Below the pieces are notes generated by a model, which was not told the DNA's origin, made no database searches, and worked only from the letters and a program-made list of their open reading frames with translations. A stretch of DNA of 9,158 nt from an uncultured Haemophilus sp. Its GTDB lineage: Bacteria; Pseudomonadota; Gammaproteobacteria; Enterobacterales; Pasteurellaceae. The position numbers and the translations under genes were made by a program. How positions within the stretch are numbered: the stretch's first letter is position 1; the number at the start of each line of letters is the position of its first letter. The stretch lies in NCBI GenBank assembly GCA_902482195.1, contig CABSZQ010000028.1:1-9158 (forward strand). Direction: 5' to 3'. This document shows, one piece after another, positions 1-8,323 of this stretch.

Positions 1-1
1 G

Positions 2-55
2 GATGCGAATAAACTATGGGAATACTTTAGTAGCTCAGCGGCATCTAAAAAATAA
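2..55 (+). CDS. possible 3' end of an upstream gene (partial, unidentified)
   Basis: The frame beginning at base 2 is open from the window edge to a TAA at 53-55 and would encode DANKLWEYFSSSAASKK. The stretch reads like the polar C-terminal end of a protein, but it is too short to assign to any family. The same frame continues open after the stop to 181 (next entry), so this could be either the true end of a gene or the upstream half of a gene broken by a nonsense codon. A competing frame from base 3 is also open, to a TAA at 57-59, so even the frame is uncertain. No function is proposed. Confidence 0.3.
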   Translation, partial: DANKLWEYFSSSAASKK

Positions 56-181
56 GTAAATAGTAACCAATTAATAGATTTGGCAGATTTTCTAGTTATT
101 GATGAAAATGATAAGCCACCACCAAAAGTAAAGATCATTTATGAAAAGAAGGAAAGTCTTTTTCTAGACTGTCAGTTATAG
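56..181 (+). pseudogene. in-frame open continuation after the TAA at 53-55, possible gene remnant
   Basis: This is the same frame as the preceding fragment. It is open for 41 codons to a TAG at 179-181, with no ATG or GTG start and only a TTG at 80-82. The translation contains LIDLADFLVIDENDKPPPKV followed by a lysine-rich segment, which looks more like protein than random AT-rich DNA. I see no ribosome binding site before the TTG. The simplest readings are a decayed C-terminal part of the upstream gene, separated by a single nonsense codon, or chance openness. The family is not recognised. Confidence 0.25.
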
Positions 182-189
182 GGGATGGG

Positions 190-219
190 TGTCAAGTACA
201 AAGAATGCGATACTTGACA
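190..219. repeat. 9-bp perfect inverted repeat overlapping the str promoter -35 box
   Basis: TGTCAAGTA (190-198) and TACTTGACA (211-219) are exact reverse complements separated by 12 bp. The right arm contains the consensus -35 hexamer TTGACA of the str promoter. No T-run follows, so it does not look like a terminator. The left arm has no matching -10 on the - strand at 16-18 bp, so it is probably not a divergent promoter. The layout is compatible with a regulator binding site, but this is inference. Confidence 0.5.
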
Positions 220-242
220 TTCCCAAGGGAACTCTTTAGAAT
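214..242 (+). promoter_or_regulatory. main str operon promoter (sigma70-like)
   Basis: TTGACA at 214-219 is a perfect -35 box. TAGAAT at 237-242 matches five of six positions of the -10 consensus, with the optimal 17-bp spacer. Transcription should start near 249-250, leaving a leader of about 84 nt before rpsL. It is the best promoter in the window and stands in front of the most highly expressed genes, as expected for a ribosomal operon. The spacer contains TCCCAAGGGA (221-230), a small internal inverted repeat. Confidence 0.85.
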
Positions 243-249
243 TTAGCGT

Positions 250-1325
<1,076 letters not shown>

Positions 1326-1342
1326 TACGCTTTTAAAATTTA

Positions 1343-1367
1343 AGGGCTTCATCCTCGATGAAGCCTT
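1343..1367 (+). other. hairpin in the rpsG-fusA gap
   Basis: GGCTTCAT (1345-1352) and ATGAAGCC (1358-1365) form a perfect 8-bp stem with loop CCTCG. A1343-T1367 and a G1344-T1366 wobble extend it. The following bases are TACCCTTATA, not a T-run, so this is not a convincing terminator. An mRNA-stabilising or processing hairpin between the ribosomal-protein and elongation-factor parts of the transcript is more likely. Confidence 0.6.
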
Positions 1368-1409
1368 ACCCTTATATAAACAGATATTAAACTTAACAAG
1401 GTTATAATA

Positions 1410-3512
1410 ATGGCTCGTACAACCCCTATTGAAAGATATCGTAATATCGGTATTAGTGCGCACATTGATGCTGGTAAAACTACTACCACTGAACGTATCT
1501 TATTCTACACTGGTGTAAGTCACAAAATTGGTGAAGTACACGATGGTGCAGCAACAATGGACTGGATGGAACAGGAACAAGAGCGTGGTATTACCATTAC
1601 CTCTGCGGCAACTACCGCATTCTGGTCTGGTATGTCACAACAGTTCCCACAACACCGTATCAACGTTATCGATACCCCGGGACACGTAGACTTTACTGTT
1701 GAAGTAGAACGTTCTATGCGTGTTCTTGATGGTGCGGTAATGGTTTACTGTGCGGTTGGTGGTGTTCAACCTCAGTCTGAAACTGTATGGCGTCAAGCTA
1801 ACAAATATCAAGTTCCACGTATTGCGTTCGTAAACAAAATGGACCGTACTGGTGCTAACTTCTTACGTGTTGTTGAACAACTTAAAACTCGTTTAGGTGC
1901 TAACGCTGTTCCTCTTCAACTTCCAATCGGTGCAGAAGAAAACTTCACTGGTGTTGTTGACTTGATCAAAATGAAAGCGATCAACTGGAACGAAGCTGAC
2001 CAAGGTATGACCTTCACTTATGAAGATATTCCTGCAGATATGCAAGCAGCTTGTGAAGAATGGCGTCAAAACCTTGTTGATGCAGCAGCTGAAGCAACTG
2101 AAGAATTAATGGAAAAATATCTTGGTGGTGAAGAGTTAAGCGAAGAAGAAATCAAAGCAGGTCTTCGTCAACGCGTATTAGCAAACGAAATCATCTTGGT
2201 AACTTGTGGTTCTGCATTCAAAAACAAAGGTGTTCAAGCAATGCTTGATGCAGTTGTTGAATACTTACCAGCACCAACTGATATTCCAGCAATCAAAGGT
2301 ATCAATCCAGATGAAACTGAAGGTGAACGTCACGCAAGCGATGATGAGCCGTTCTCTTCATTAGCATTCAAAATTGCAACTGACCCATTCGTAGGTAACT
2401 TAACCTTCTTCCGTGTGTACTCAGGTGTAATTAACTCTGGTGATACAGTATTAAACTCTGTACGTCAAAAACGTGAACGTTTTGGTCGTATCGTACAAAT
2501 GCACGCTAATAAACGTGAAGAGATCAAAGAAGTTCGTGCGGGCGATATCGCTGCAGCAATCGGCTTAAAAGATGTAACTACGGGTGATACATTATGTGCA
2601 ATCGAAGCACCAATCATCCTTGAGCGTATGGAATTCCCAGAGCCAGTAATCTCTGTAGCAGTAGAACCTAAAACTAAAGCTGACCAAGAAAAAATGGGTC
2701 TTGCATTAGGTCGTCTTGCTCAAGAAGACCCTTCATTCCGTGTTCACACTGATGAAGAATCTGGTGAAACCATTATTTCTGGTATGGGTGAGTTACACTT
2801 AGACATCATCGTTGACCGTATGAAACGTGAGTTCAAAGTGGAAGCTAACATCGGTAAACCACAAGTATCTTACCGTGAAACTATCCGCACTCGTGTTAAC
2901 GATGTGGAAGGTAAACACGCAAAACAATCTGGTGGTCGTGGTCAATATGGTCACGTTGTTATTGACTTATACCCATTAGATCCAGAAGGTCCTGGTTACG
3001 AATTTGTAAACGAAATCAAAGGTGGTGTAATCCCTGGTGAATACATTCCTGCAGTTGATAAAGGTATCCAAGAACAGCTTAAATCTGGTCCATTAGCGGG
3101 TTACCCAGTAGTAGATCTTGGTGTACGTTTACACTTCGGTTCATACCATGATGTTGACTCATCAGAATTAGCGTTTAAATTAGCGGCTTCTTTAGCATTT
3201 AAAGCAGCGTTCGCTAAAGCAAACCCAGTTCTACTTGAGCCAATCATGAAAGTTGAAGTAGAAACTCCACCTGAGTATGTGGGTGATGTAATCGGTGACT
3301 TAAGCCGTCGTCGTGCTATGGTTAACGGTCAAGAAGCGAACGAATTCGTTGTTAAAATCGATGCAGAAGTTCCACTTTCTGAAATGTTCGGTTATGCAAC
3401 AGACTTACGTTCACAAACTCAAGGTCGTGCATCATACTCAATGGAACCGTTAAAATATGCTGAGGCTCCAACAAGTGTTGCTGCTGCAGTAATTGAAGCG
3501 CGTAAAAAATAA
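1410..3512 (+). CDS. fusA: translation elongation factor G
   Basis: EF-G is the cytoplasmic GTPase that drives translocation of tRNAs and mRNA and, with RRF, splits ribosomes after termination. The 700-residue product has the family's usual length. The GTPase motifs are all visible: P-loop AHIDAGKT (17-24), switch I RGITI (59-63), DTPGH (88-92) with the conserved His92, and NKMD (142-145). The beta-barrel domain II, domains III and V, and domain IV with its GGRGQYGHV segment follow without interruption, so all five domains are present. The ATG at 1410 is preceded by AAGG (1398-1401) at an eight-base distance. The gene is third in the str operon, 84 bp after rpsG and 65 bp before tuf. Both gaps carry hairpins that may adjust the stoichiometry of EF-G and EF-Tu. 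Nothing abnormal was seen. Confidence 0.99.
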   Translation: MARTTPIERYRNIGISAHIDAGKTTTTERILFYTGVSHKIGEVHDGAATMDWMEQEQERGITITSAATTAFWSGMSQQFPQHRINVIDTPGHVDFTVEVERSMRVLDGAVMVYCAVGGVQPQSETVWRQANKYQVPRIAFVNKMDRTGANFLRVVEQLKTRLGANAVPLQLPIGAEENFTGVVDLIKMKAINWNEADQGMTFTYEDIPADMQAACEEWRQNLVDAAAEATEELMEKYLGGEELSEEEIKAGLRQRVLANEIILVTCGSAFKNKGVQAMLDAVVEYLPAPTDIPAIKGINPDETEGERHASDDEPFSSLAFKIATDPFVGNLTFFRVYSGVINSGDTVLNSVRQKRERFGRIVQMHANKREEIKEVRAGDIAAAIGLKDVTTGDTLCAIEAPIILERMEFPEPVISVAVEPKTKADQEKMGLALGRLAQEDPSFRVHTDEESGETIISGMGELHLDIIVDRMKREFKVEANIGKPQVSYRETIRTRVNDVEGKHAKQSGGRGQYGHVVIDLYPLDPEGPGYEFVNEIKGGVIPGEYIPAVDKGIQEQLKSGPLAGYPVVDLGVRLHFGSYHDVDSSELAFKLAASLAFKAAFAKANPVLLEPIMKVEVETPPEYVGDVIGDLSRRRAMVNGQEANEFVVKIDAEVPLSEMFGYATDLRSQTQGRASYSMEPLKYAEAPTSVAAAVIEARKK

Positions 3513-3528
3513 TTTTTTGTAACAATCC

Positions 3529-3556
3529 GCTCTATAAGTCGAATGGCTTATAGAGC
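3529..3556 (+). terminator. 10-bp hairpin in the fusA-tuf gap, possible attenuator
   Basis: GCTCTATAAG (3529-3538) and CTTATAGAGC (3547-3556) form a perfect 10-bp stem with an 8-base loop TCGAATGG, followed by ATTTTCTAGG. The T-run is short and broken, so any termination would be partial. The hairpin ends only seven bases before the tuf Shine-Dalgarno (3564-3567). It could equally be an RNase processing or 3'-end stabilising element for the upstream message. Confidence 0.45.
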
Positions 3557-3565
3557 ATTTTCTAG

Positions 3566-4762
<1,197 letters not shown>

Positions 4763-4790
4763 TTGATGTATTAACTGTAACAAGTTAGAT

Positions 4791-4821
4791 AAAGAAGGCG
4801 TATCGAAAGATGCGCCTTTTT
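4791..4821 (+). terminator. intrinsic terminator of the str operon
   Basis: AAGGCGTATC (4795-4804) pairs with GATGCGCCTT (4809-4818) through nine Watson-Crick pairs and one T-G wobble. The loop is a stable GAAA tetraloop, and the stem runs directly into a run of five T (4817-4821). An A-run before the stem (4791-4793) extends it. It lies 29 bp after the tuf stop and separates the + strand str operon from the oppositely transcribed selC. Confidence 0.9.
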
Positions 4822-4903
4822 GTTTGCCTAGAATTCCGCAAAACTCGAATGAAACTCAAATTAAAAATATGAATGTGAGGAAGAGAGAAATATTCGTTGG
4901 AAG

Positions 4904-4910
4904 AAAAAAG
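4904..4910 (-). terminator. T-run directly after selC, possible minimal terminator
   Basis: On the - strand the tRNA 3' CCA is followed at once by C and six T (A-run 4904-4909 on the + strand). No separate hairpin lies downstream. The long T/acceptor stack of the tRNA itself could supply the structure that halts RNA polymerase, but this is inference. Confidence 0.35.
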
Positions 4911-5005
4911 TGGCGGAAGGTCATGGGAGTTGAACCCACCCGGGAACGCTGGCGTCCCCAACAGGATTTGAAGTCCTGCCACCTCACCGGAGATGACGAC
5001 CTTCC
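4911..5005 (-). tRNA. selC: selenocysteine tRNA, anticodon UCA
   Basis: tRNA-Sec is charged with serine by SerS, converted to Sec-tRNA by SelA and delivered to UGA by SelB. Read on the - strand, the gene is 95 nt including an encoded CCA, the same length as E. coli selC, and very similar to it. The arms can be drawn completely. The acceptor stem is 8 bp (GGAAGGTC/GACCTTCC). The D stem is 6 bp (CATCTC/GAGGTG) with a 4-base loop. The anticodon stem CAGGA/TCCTG holds loop CTTCAAA with anticodon TCA (complement at 4969-4971). The variable arm is long (GGGGACGC/GCGTTCCC), and the 5-bp T stem carries loop TTCAACT. The 8+5 acceptor/T stack, the 6-bp D stem and the long extra arm are the hallmarks of bacterial tRNA-Sec. 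It converges on tuf and diverges from selA. Confidence 0.97.
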
Positions 5006-5009
5006 GTTA

Positions 5010-5038
5010 TTGAAATTGCGGTTACTTTAGCGTAAATT
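5010..5038 (+). promoter_or_regulatory. predicted promoter of selA-selB
   Basis: TTGAAA (5010-5015) matches five of six -35 positions, and TAAATT (5033-5038) matches four of six -10 positions, with a 17-bp spacer. Transcription would begin near 5045, about 33 nt before the selA ATG. It overlaps the opposed selC promoter, so RNA polymerase could occupy only one direction at a time. Confidence 0.6.
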
Positions 5039-5052
5039 AGTTCGCAATTCAA
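5024..5052 (-). promoter_or_regulatory. selC: predicted promoter of selC
   Basis: On the - strand, TTGAAT (5052-5047) and TAAAGT (5029-5024) each match four of six consensus positions and are separated by exactly 17 bp. The start site would fall near 5017, giving a primary transcript with roughly a 10-nt leader before the tRNA 5' end at 5005, a reasonable substrate for RNase P. Confidence 0.6.
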
Positions 5053-5077
5053 CGCCATTTTGAAATAGGAATTAAAA

Positions 5078-6460
5078 ATGACCGCACTTTTTCAACAACT
5101 TCCTTCGGTAGATAAATTTTTAAAAACACCAGAAGGTGAAATGCTTTTAACTGAATTTGGTCATTCAGCTGTCGTGCGTGAATTGCGCCAATTATTGTCT
5201 GAAGGGCGCGAGTTTATCAAACAGCATCAAAATTTACCGCACTTTTTTGCCGATCATCTGAGTACATTACATCATTTACAGCATCGCTTGTCTCAACAAA
5301 ATCATGTACAAATTAAATCAGTTCATAATTTAACGGGTACGGTATTACATACAAATTTAGGGCGAGCATTATGGGCTGAAAGTGCACAACAAGCGGCACT
5401 TCATGCGATGAAAGGTAACGTTGCGCTGGAATATGATTTGGAAGAAGGCAAACGCAGTCATCGAGATAATTATATTAGTGAGCTACTTGCACAACTTACG
5501 GGCGCAGAAGCCGCTTGTATCGTTAATAATAATGCTGCAGCTGTTCTCTTGATGTTGGCCACCTTTGCAAAAGATAAAGAAGTTATTATTTCTCGCGGGG
5601 AATTAATTGAAATTGGCGGAGCATTTCGCATTCCAGACATTATGGCTCAAGCAGGCTGTAAACTTGTTGAAGTAGGAACAACCAACCGCACACATTTGAA
5701 AGATTATCGTCAAGCAATCAATGAAAATACCGCGTTCTTAATGAAAGTACATTGCAGTAACTATCATATTAGTGGGTTTACTGCTTCGGTTTCAGAACAA
5801 GAGTTGGTTGAGCTAGGACGAGAATTTGATATTCCTGTTATTACGGATCTTGGTAGTGGGGCATTGATTGATCTAAGCCAATATGATTTACCGAATGAGC
5901 CAACAGTGCAAGAAAAAGTCGCACAAGGCGTAAACTTGGTGTCATTCTCGGGTGATAAATTATTGGGTGGAACACAAGCCGGCATTATCGTTGGTAAAAA
6001 AGAGTGGATTGCTCAGTTACAAGCTCACCCATTAAAGCGCGTATTGCGTTGCGATAAAGTGATTTTAGCCGGGCTTGAGGCAACATTACGCCTTTATCTC
6101 CAACCGGAAAAACTCACTGAGACATTGCCAACTTTACATTTGCTCACCCAATCAATGGATGTATTAAAGGAAAAAGCTGAACAACTTAAAGCCTGTTTAG
6201 CAAACCGTTTAAAAGATTACGACGTTGAGATTGAAGAAAGCGTTGCTCAGATTGGGAGTGGTTCTCAACCGATGGCAACGATTCCTTCTCTCGCGGTGAC
6301 GATTGCCGAAAAAACAGAGGCAAAATTGACCGCACTTTTAACAGTATTCAAAGCTTTAGAACAGCCGATAATCGGTCGTGTTGAGAAAGGAAAAATTTGG
6401 TTAGATTTACGTAGTGTGTCCAACTTTAAGGCATTATTAGATACGGTGGAAAAATTATGA
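5078..6460 (+). CDS. selA: L-seryl-tRNA(Sec) selenium transferase (selenocysteine synthase)
   Basis: SelA is a cytoplasmic PLP enzyme, a decamer in E. coli. It converts Ser-tRNA(Sec) to Sec-tRNA(Sec) with selenophosphate supplied by SelD. The 460-residue product is close to the E. coli length (463). The N-terminal tRNA-binding region (about 1-80) is followed by the [14 protein letters not shown] block (84-97). The PLP domain contains the [10 protein letters not shown] segment (149-158), [10 protein letters not shown] (172-181), ITDLGSGA (255-262) and [10 protein letters not shown] (289-298). Lys294 is the predicted Schiff-base lysine. AGGA (5067-5070) lies seven bases before the ATG. It is translationally coupled to selB by an ATGA overlap and divergent from selC. 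An uptake signal begins at codon 2 and encodes Thr-Ala-Leu. Codon use is ordinary, unlike the biased str genes. Confidence 0.98.
   Translation: MTALFQQLPSVDKFLKTPEGEMLLTEFGHSAVVRELRQLLSEGREFIKQHQNLPHFFADHLSTLHHLQHRLSQQNHVQIKSVHNLTGTVLHTNLGRALWAESAQQAALHAMKGNVALEYDLEEGKRSHRDNYISELLAQLTGAEAACIVNNNAAAVLLMLATFAKDKEVIISRGELIEIGGAFRIPDIMAQAGCKLVEVGTTNRTHLKDYRQAINENTAFLMKVHCSNYHISGFTASVSEQELVELGREFDIPVITDLGSGALIDLSQYDLPNEPTVQEKVAQGVNLVSFSGDKLLGGTQAGIIVGKKEWIAQLQAHPLKRVLRCDKVILAGLEATLRLYLQPEKLTETLPTLHLLTQSMDVLKEKAEQLKACLANRLKDYDVEIEESVAQIGSGSQPMATIPSLAVTIAEKTEAKLTALLTVFKALEQPIIGRVEKGKIWLDLRSVSNFKALLDTVEKL
5081..5089 (-). repeat. DNA uptake signal sequence at the selA start
   Basis: ACCGCACTT is a perfect reverse-oriented uptake core placed immediately after the selA ATG, where it encodes Thr-Ala-Leu at residues 2-4. 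Confidence 0.9.
5236..5244 (-). repeat. DNA uptake signal sequence inside selA
   Basis: This perfect ACCGCACTT core lies about 155 bp after the previous one. Here it is read in another frame, within the codons for Leu-Pro-His-Phe-Phe. Confidence 0.9.
6329..6337 (-). repeat. DNA uptake signal sequence near the selA 3' end
   Basis: This perfect ACCGCACTT core encodes Thr-Ala-Leu in the SelA C-terminal region (residues 418-420). Confidence 0.9.
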
Positions 6461-8316
6461 TCATAGTAACATCAGGGCACGTCGATCATGGTAAAACAGC
6501 CCTTTTAAAAGCACTGACAGGTACGAATACGGCCCATTTGCCGGAAGAAAAAAAACGTGGCATGACCATTGATTTGGGGTATGCCTATTTGCCTTTAAAA
6601 GAGAAAGTACTCGGGTTTATTGATGTGCCTGGCCATGAAAAGTTTCTCGCCAATATGTTGGCGGGGCTTGGTGGTGTGCATTATGCGATGCTCATTGTCG
6701 CTGCAGATGAAGGGATTGCCGCACAAACTAAAGAACACTTAGCGATTTTACGTCAGCTTCAATTTACTGAAATCATGGTAGTGATTACCAAGGCTGATCG
6801 AGCAACGGATGAGCAAATTGAGGCACTAAAAACACAAATTCAGACGGATTATCCATTCTTAGCTGAATCTCATTATTTTATTACATCGGCACAAACAGGC
6901 TTAGGCATTGATGCGTTACGCGATTATTTGGCCAATTTACCTGAATTAGCTGAAATAGATAAACCATTCCGTTACGCCATCGACCGTGTTTTTAGCGTGA
7001 AAGGGGCAGGGACGGTTGTGACGGGAACTGCATTTGCTGGTTCAGTAGCTATTGATGACGAACTTTTCCTTTCTACAGGACAAAAGGTTCGCGTTAAGAA
7101 TATTCATGCTCAGAATACGCCGAGTGAGAAAGGCTTGGCTGGTCAACGCTTAGCGCTCAATTTAAACGTTGATTTAGATCGTACTCCAATGCAGCGCGGC
7201 GATTGGTTGTTAGCCTCAGAACCACTTGAGCCGACCGATCGTATTACCATTGAAATTACACCTGAAGTGAATTTGAAAGACAGTCAGCCTGTACACATTT
7301 ATCATGCAGCAAGCCGTACGACAGGTAAGCTCACCTTGCTTGAAAGCAAAAATGCAATGAAAAATGACCGCACTTTGGCAGAAGTGATTTTAGAACAGCC
7401 ATTATTTTTAGCTTTTGTGGATAAATTAATTTTACGCAGTGGTGATGCGAAAGCGTTAATTGGTGGTGCTAAGGTACTCGAAATTCATTCACCAAAACGT
7501 TATAAGCGCACAGAGGCTCGCTTAGCGTTCTTGGCTAAACTTAATCAGGCTCAAACCGCCACACAACGCATCGGATTGACCTTACAAAAAGAGGCGATTT
7601 CAGCTCAAGCTTTAATGTGGAGTGAGCAACTAACCGAAAATCAGCTGGCTGAGGCATTAGCCGAGAATGGCGATATCCGTTTCCAAAATTGGTGTTTTAA
7701 TCGCGATTATCAACGTGAAAAAACGCAGCAAATTTTGACCGCACTTGCTACCTATCATGAGCAACATAATGATCAGCTAGGTTTGAGTAAAGCTCGCTTA
7801 TACCGTATTGCGACACTAAACCAACCGGAAAATCTGATTTATCATTTTATTGAAGAAATGCTTGATGAAGGCCAATTGCAGCAGACTCGTGGTTGGTTAC
7901 ATTTGCCTTCTCACAAAATCCAATTTTCAGCCGAAGAACAAAGCTTATGGCAAGCGGTGTTAGCTGAATTTGAGAAAGCGCATGGTCAAGCCATTTGGGT
8001 GCGTGATATGGCTGCAGCCTTGGCGCAAGATGAAAGTGCGATGCGTAATTTCATGTATAAAGCAGGTAAGTTGGGCTATCTCACGCCAATCGTAAAAGAT
8101 CGTTTTTTCCTGACTGAAAGCATTTATGCTTATGCGCGCTTAATCAAGCAAATGGCAGGTGAGGAAGGTAAGATTGCGGTTAATGAATTACGTGACAAAC
8201 TTAATTTTGGTCGGAAACTGACCGTTCAGTTAATGGAGTATTTTGACCGTACTGGCTTTTTACGCCGCAAAGGCAATGATCATATTCTACGTGATAAAGA
8301 TACATTTGATTTATAG
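6457..8316 (+). CDS. selB: selenocysteine-specific translation elongation factor
   Basis: SelB replaces EF-Tu for Sec-tRNA(Sec), binding GTP, the tRNA and the SECIS hairpin next to the UGA being recoded. The 619-residue product is close to E. coli SelB (614). The N-terminal EF-Tu-like GTPase has P-loop GHVDHGKT (7-14), RGMTIDLG (34-41), DVPGH (56-60), TKAD (111-114, the usual SelB form of NKxD) and TSAQ (143-146). Beta-barrel domains II and III follow, including [14 protein letters not shown] (177-190). The C-terminal part from about residue 370 fits the four winged-helix modules that bind mRNA, and the final module ([17 protein letters not shown]) is clear. The ATG overlaps the selA stop in ATGA, and GGTGGA (6445-6450) provides a ribosome binding site. 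The next gene begins 7 bp after the TAG stop. Confidence 0.98.
   Translation: MIIVTSGHVDHGKTALLKALTGTNTAHLPEEKKRGMTIDLGYAYLPLKEKVLGFIDVPGHEKFLANMLAGLGGVHYAMLIVAADEGIAAQTKEHLAILRQLQFTEIMVVITKADRATDEQIEALKTQIQTDYPFLAESHYFITSAQTGLGIDALRDYLANLPELAEIDKPFRYAIDRVFSVKGAGTVVTGTAFAGSVAIDDELFLSTGQKVRVKNIHAQNTPSEKGLAGQRLALNLNVDLDRTPMQRGDWLLASEPLEPTDRITIEITPEVNLKDSQPVHIYHAASRTTGKLTLLESKNAMKNDRTLAEVILEQPLFLAFVDKLILRSGDAKALIGGAKVLEIHSPKRYKRTEARLAFLAKLNQAQTATQRIGLTLQKEAISAQALMWSEQLTENQLAEALAENGDIRFQNWCFNRDYQREKTQQILTALATYHEQHNDQLGLSKARLYRIATLNQPENLIYHFIEEMLDEGQLQQTRGWLHLPSHKIQFSAEEQSLWQAVLAEFEKAHGQAIWVRDMAAALAQDESAMRNFMYKAGKLGYLTPIVKDRFFLTESIYAYARLIKQMAGEEGKIAVNELRDKLNFGRKLTVQLMEYFDRTGFLRRKGNDHILRDKDTFDL
7367..7375 (-). 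repeat. DNA uptake signal sequence inside selB
   Basis: This perfect ACCGCACTT core lies across the codons for Asp-Arg-Thr-Leu, in the domain III region of SelB. Confidence 0.9.
7738..7746 (-). repeat. DNA uptake signal sequence inside selB (second copy)
   Basis: This perfect ACCGCACTT core encodes Thr-Ala-Leu in the winged-helix part of SelB. The downstream AT-tract is poor (GCTACC), so it may be a weaker uptake site than the others. Confidence 0.8.
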
Positions 8317-8323
8317 GTAATAC

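Larger units (their letters stand above)
5010..5052. repeat. 43-bp imperfect palindrome holding both selC and selA promoters
   Basis: The outer arms TTGAAATTGCG (5010-5020) and CGCAATTCAA (5043-5052) are reverse complements apart from one extra base. The inner arms TTTA (5026-5029) and TAAA (5033-5036) flank GCG. Outer and inner arms share one centre at 5031. Each outer arm contains a -35 box and each inner arm part of a -10 box, so the two promoters are near mirror images. Confidence 0.75.

Noticed and set aside
155..170. AGTCT...AGACT stem as a terminator for the upstream gene
   Set aside because: The stem is only 5 bp and AT-rich, with the T-run in the loop rather than after the stem.
229..241. 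GAACTCTTTAGAA resembles the boxA antitermination element
   Set aside because: It overlaps the -10 box and lies upstream of the predicted transcript start, so it would not be in the RNA.
4785..5030. Short open frames on both strands across the tuf terminator and selC
   Set aside because: They are explained by a terminator and a tRNA gene; the peptides contain translated tRNA sequence.
7952..7959. CAAGCGGT resembling the Apl-type uptake signal of other Pasteurellaceae
   Set aside because: The match is partial and isolated, while the Hin-type core has seven perfect copies.
8034..8042. AAGTGCGAT in selB as an eighth uptake signal
   Set aside because: It has one mismatch in the core (A for G), and a single near-match is expected by chance.
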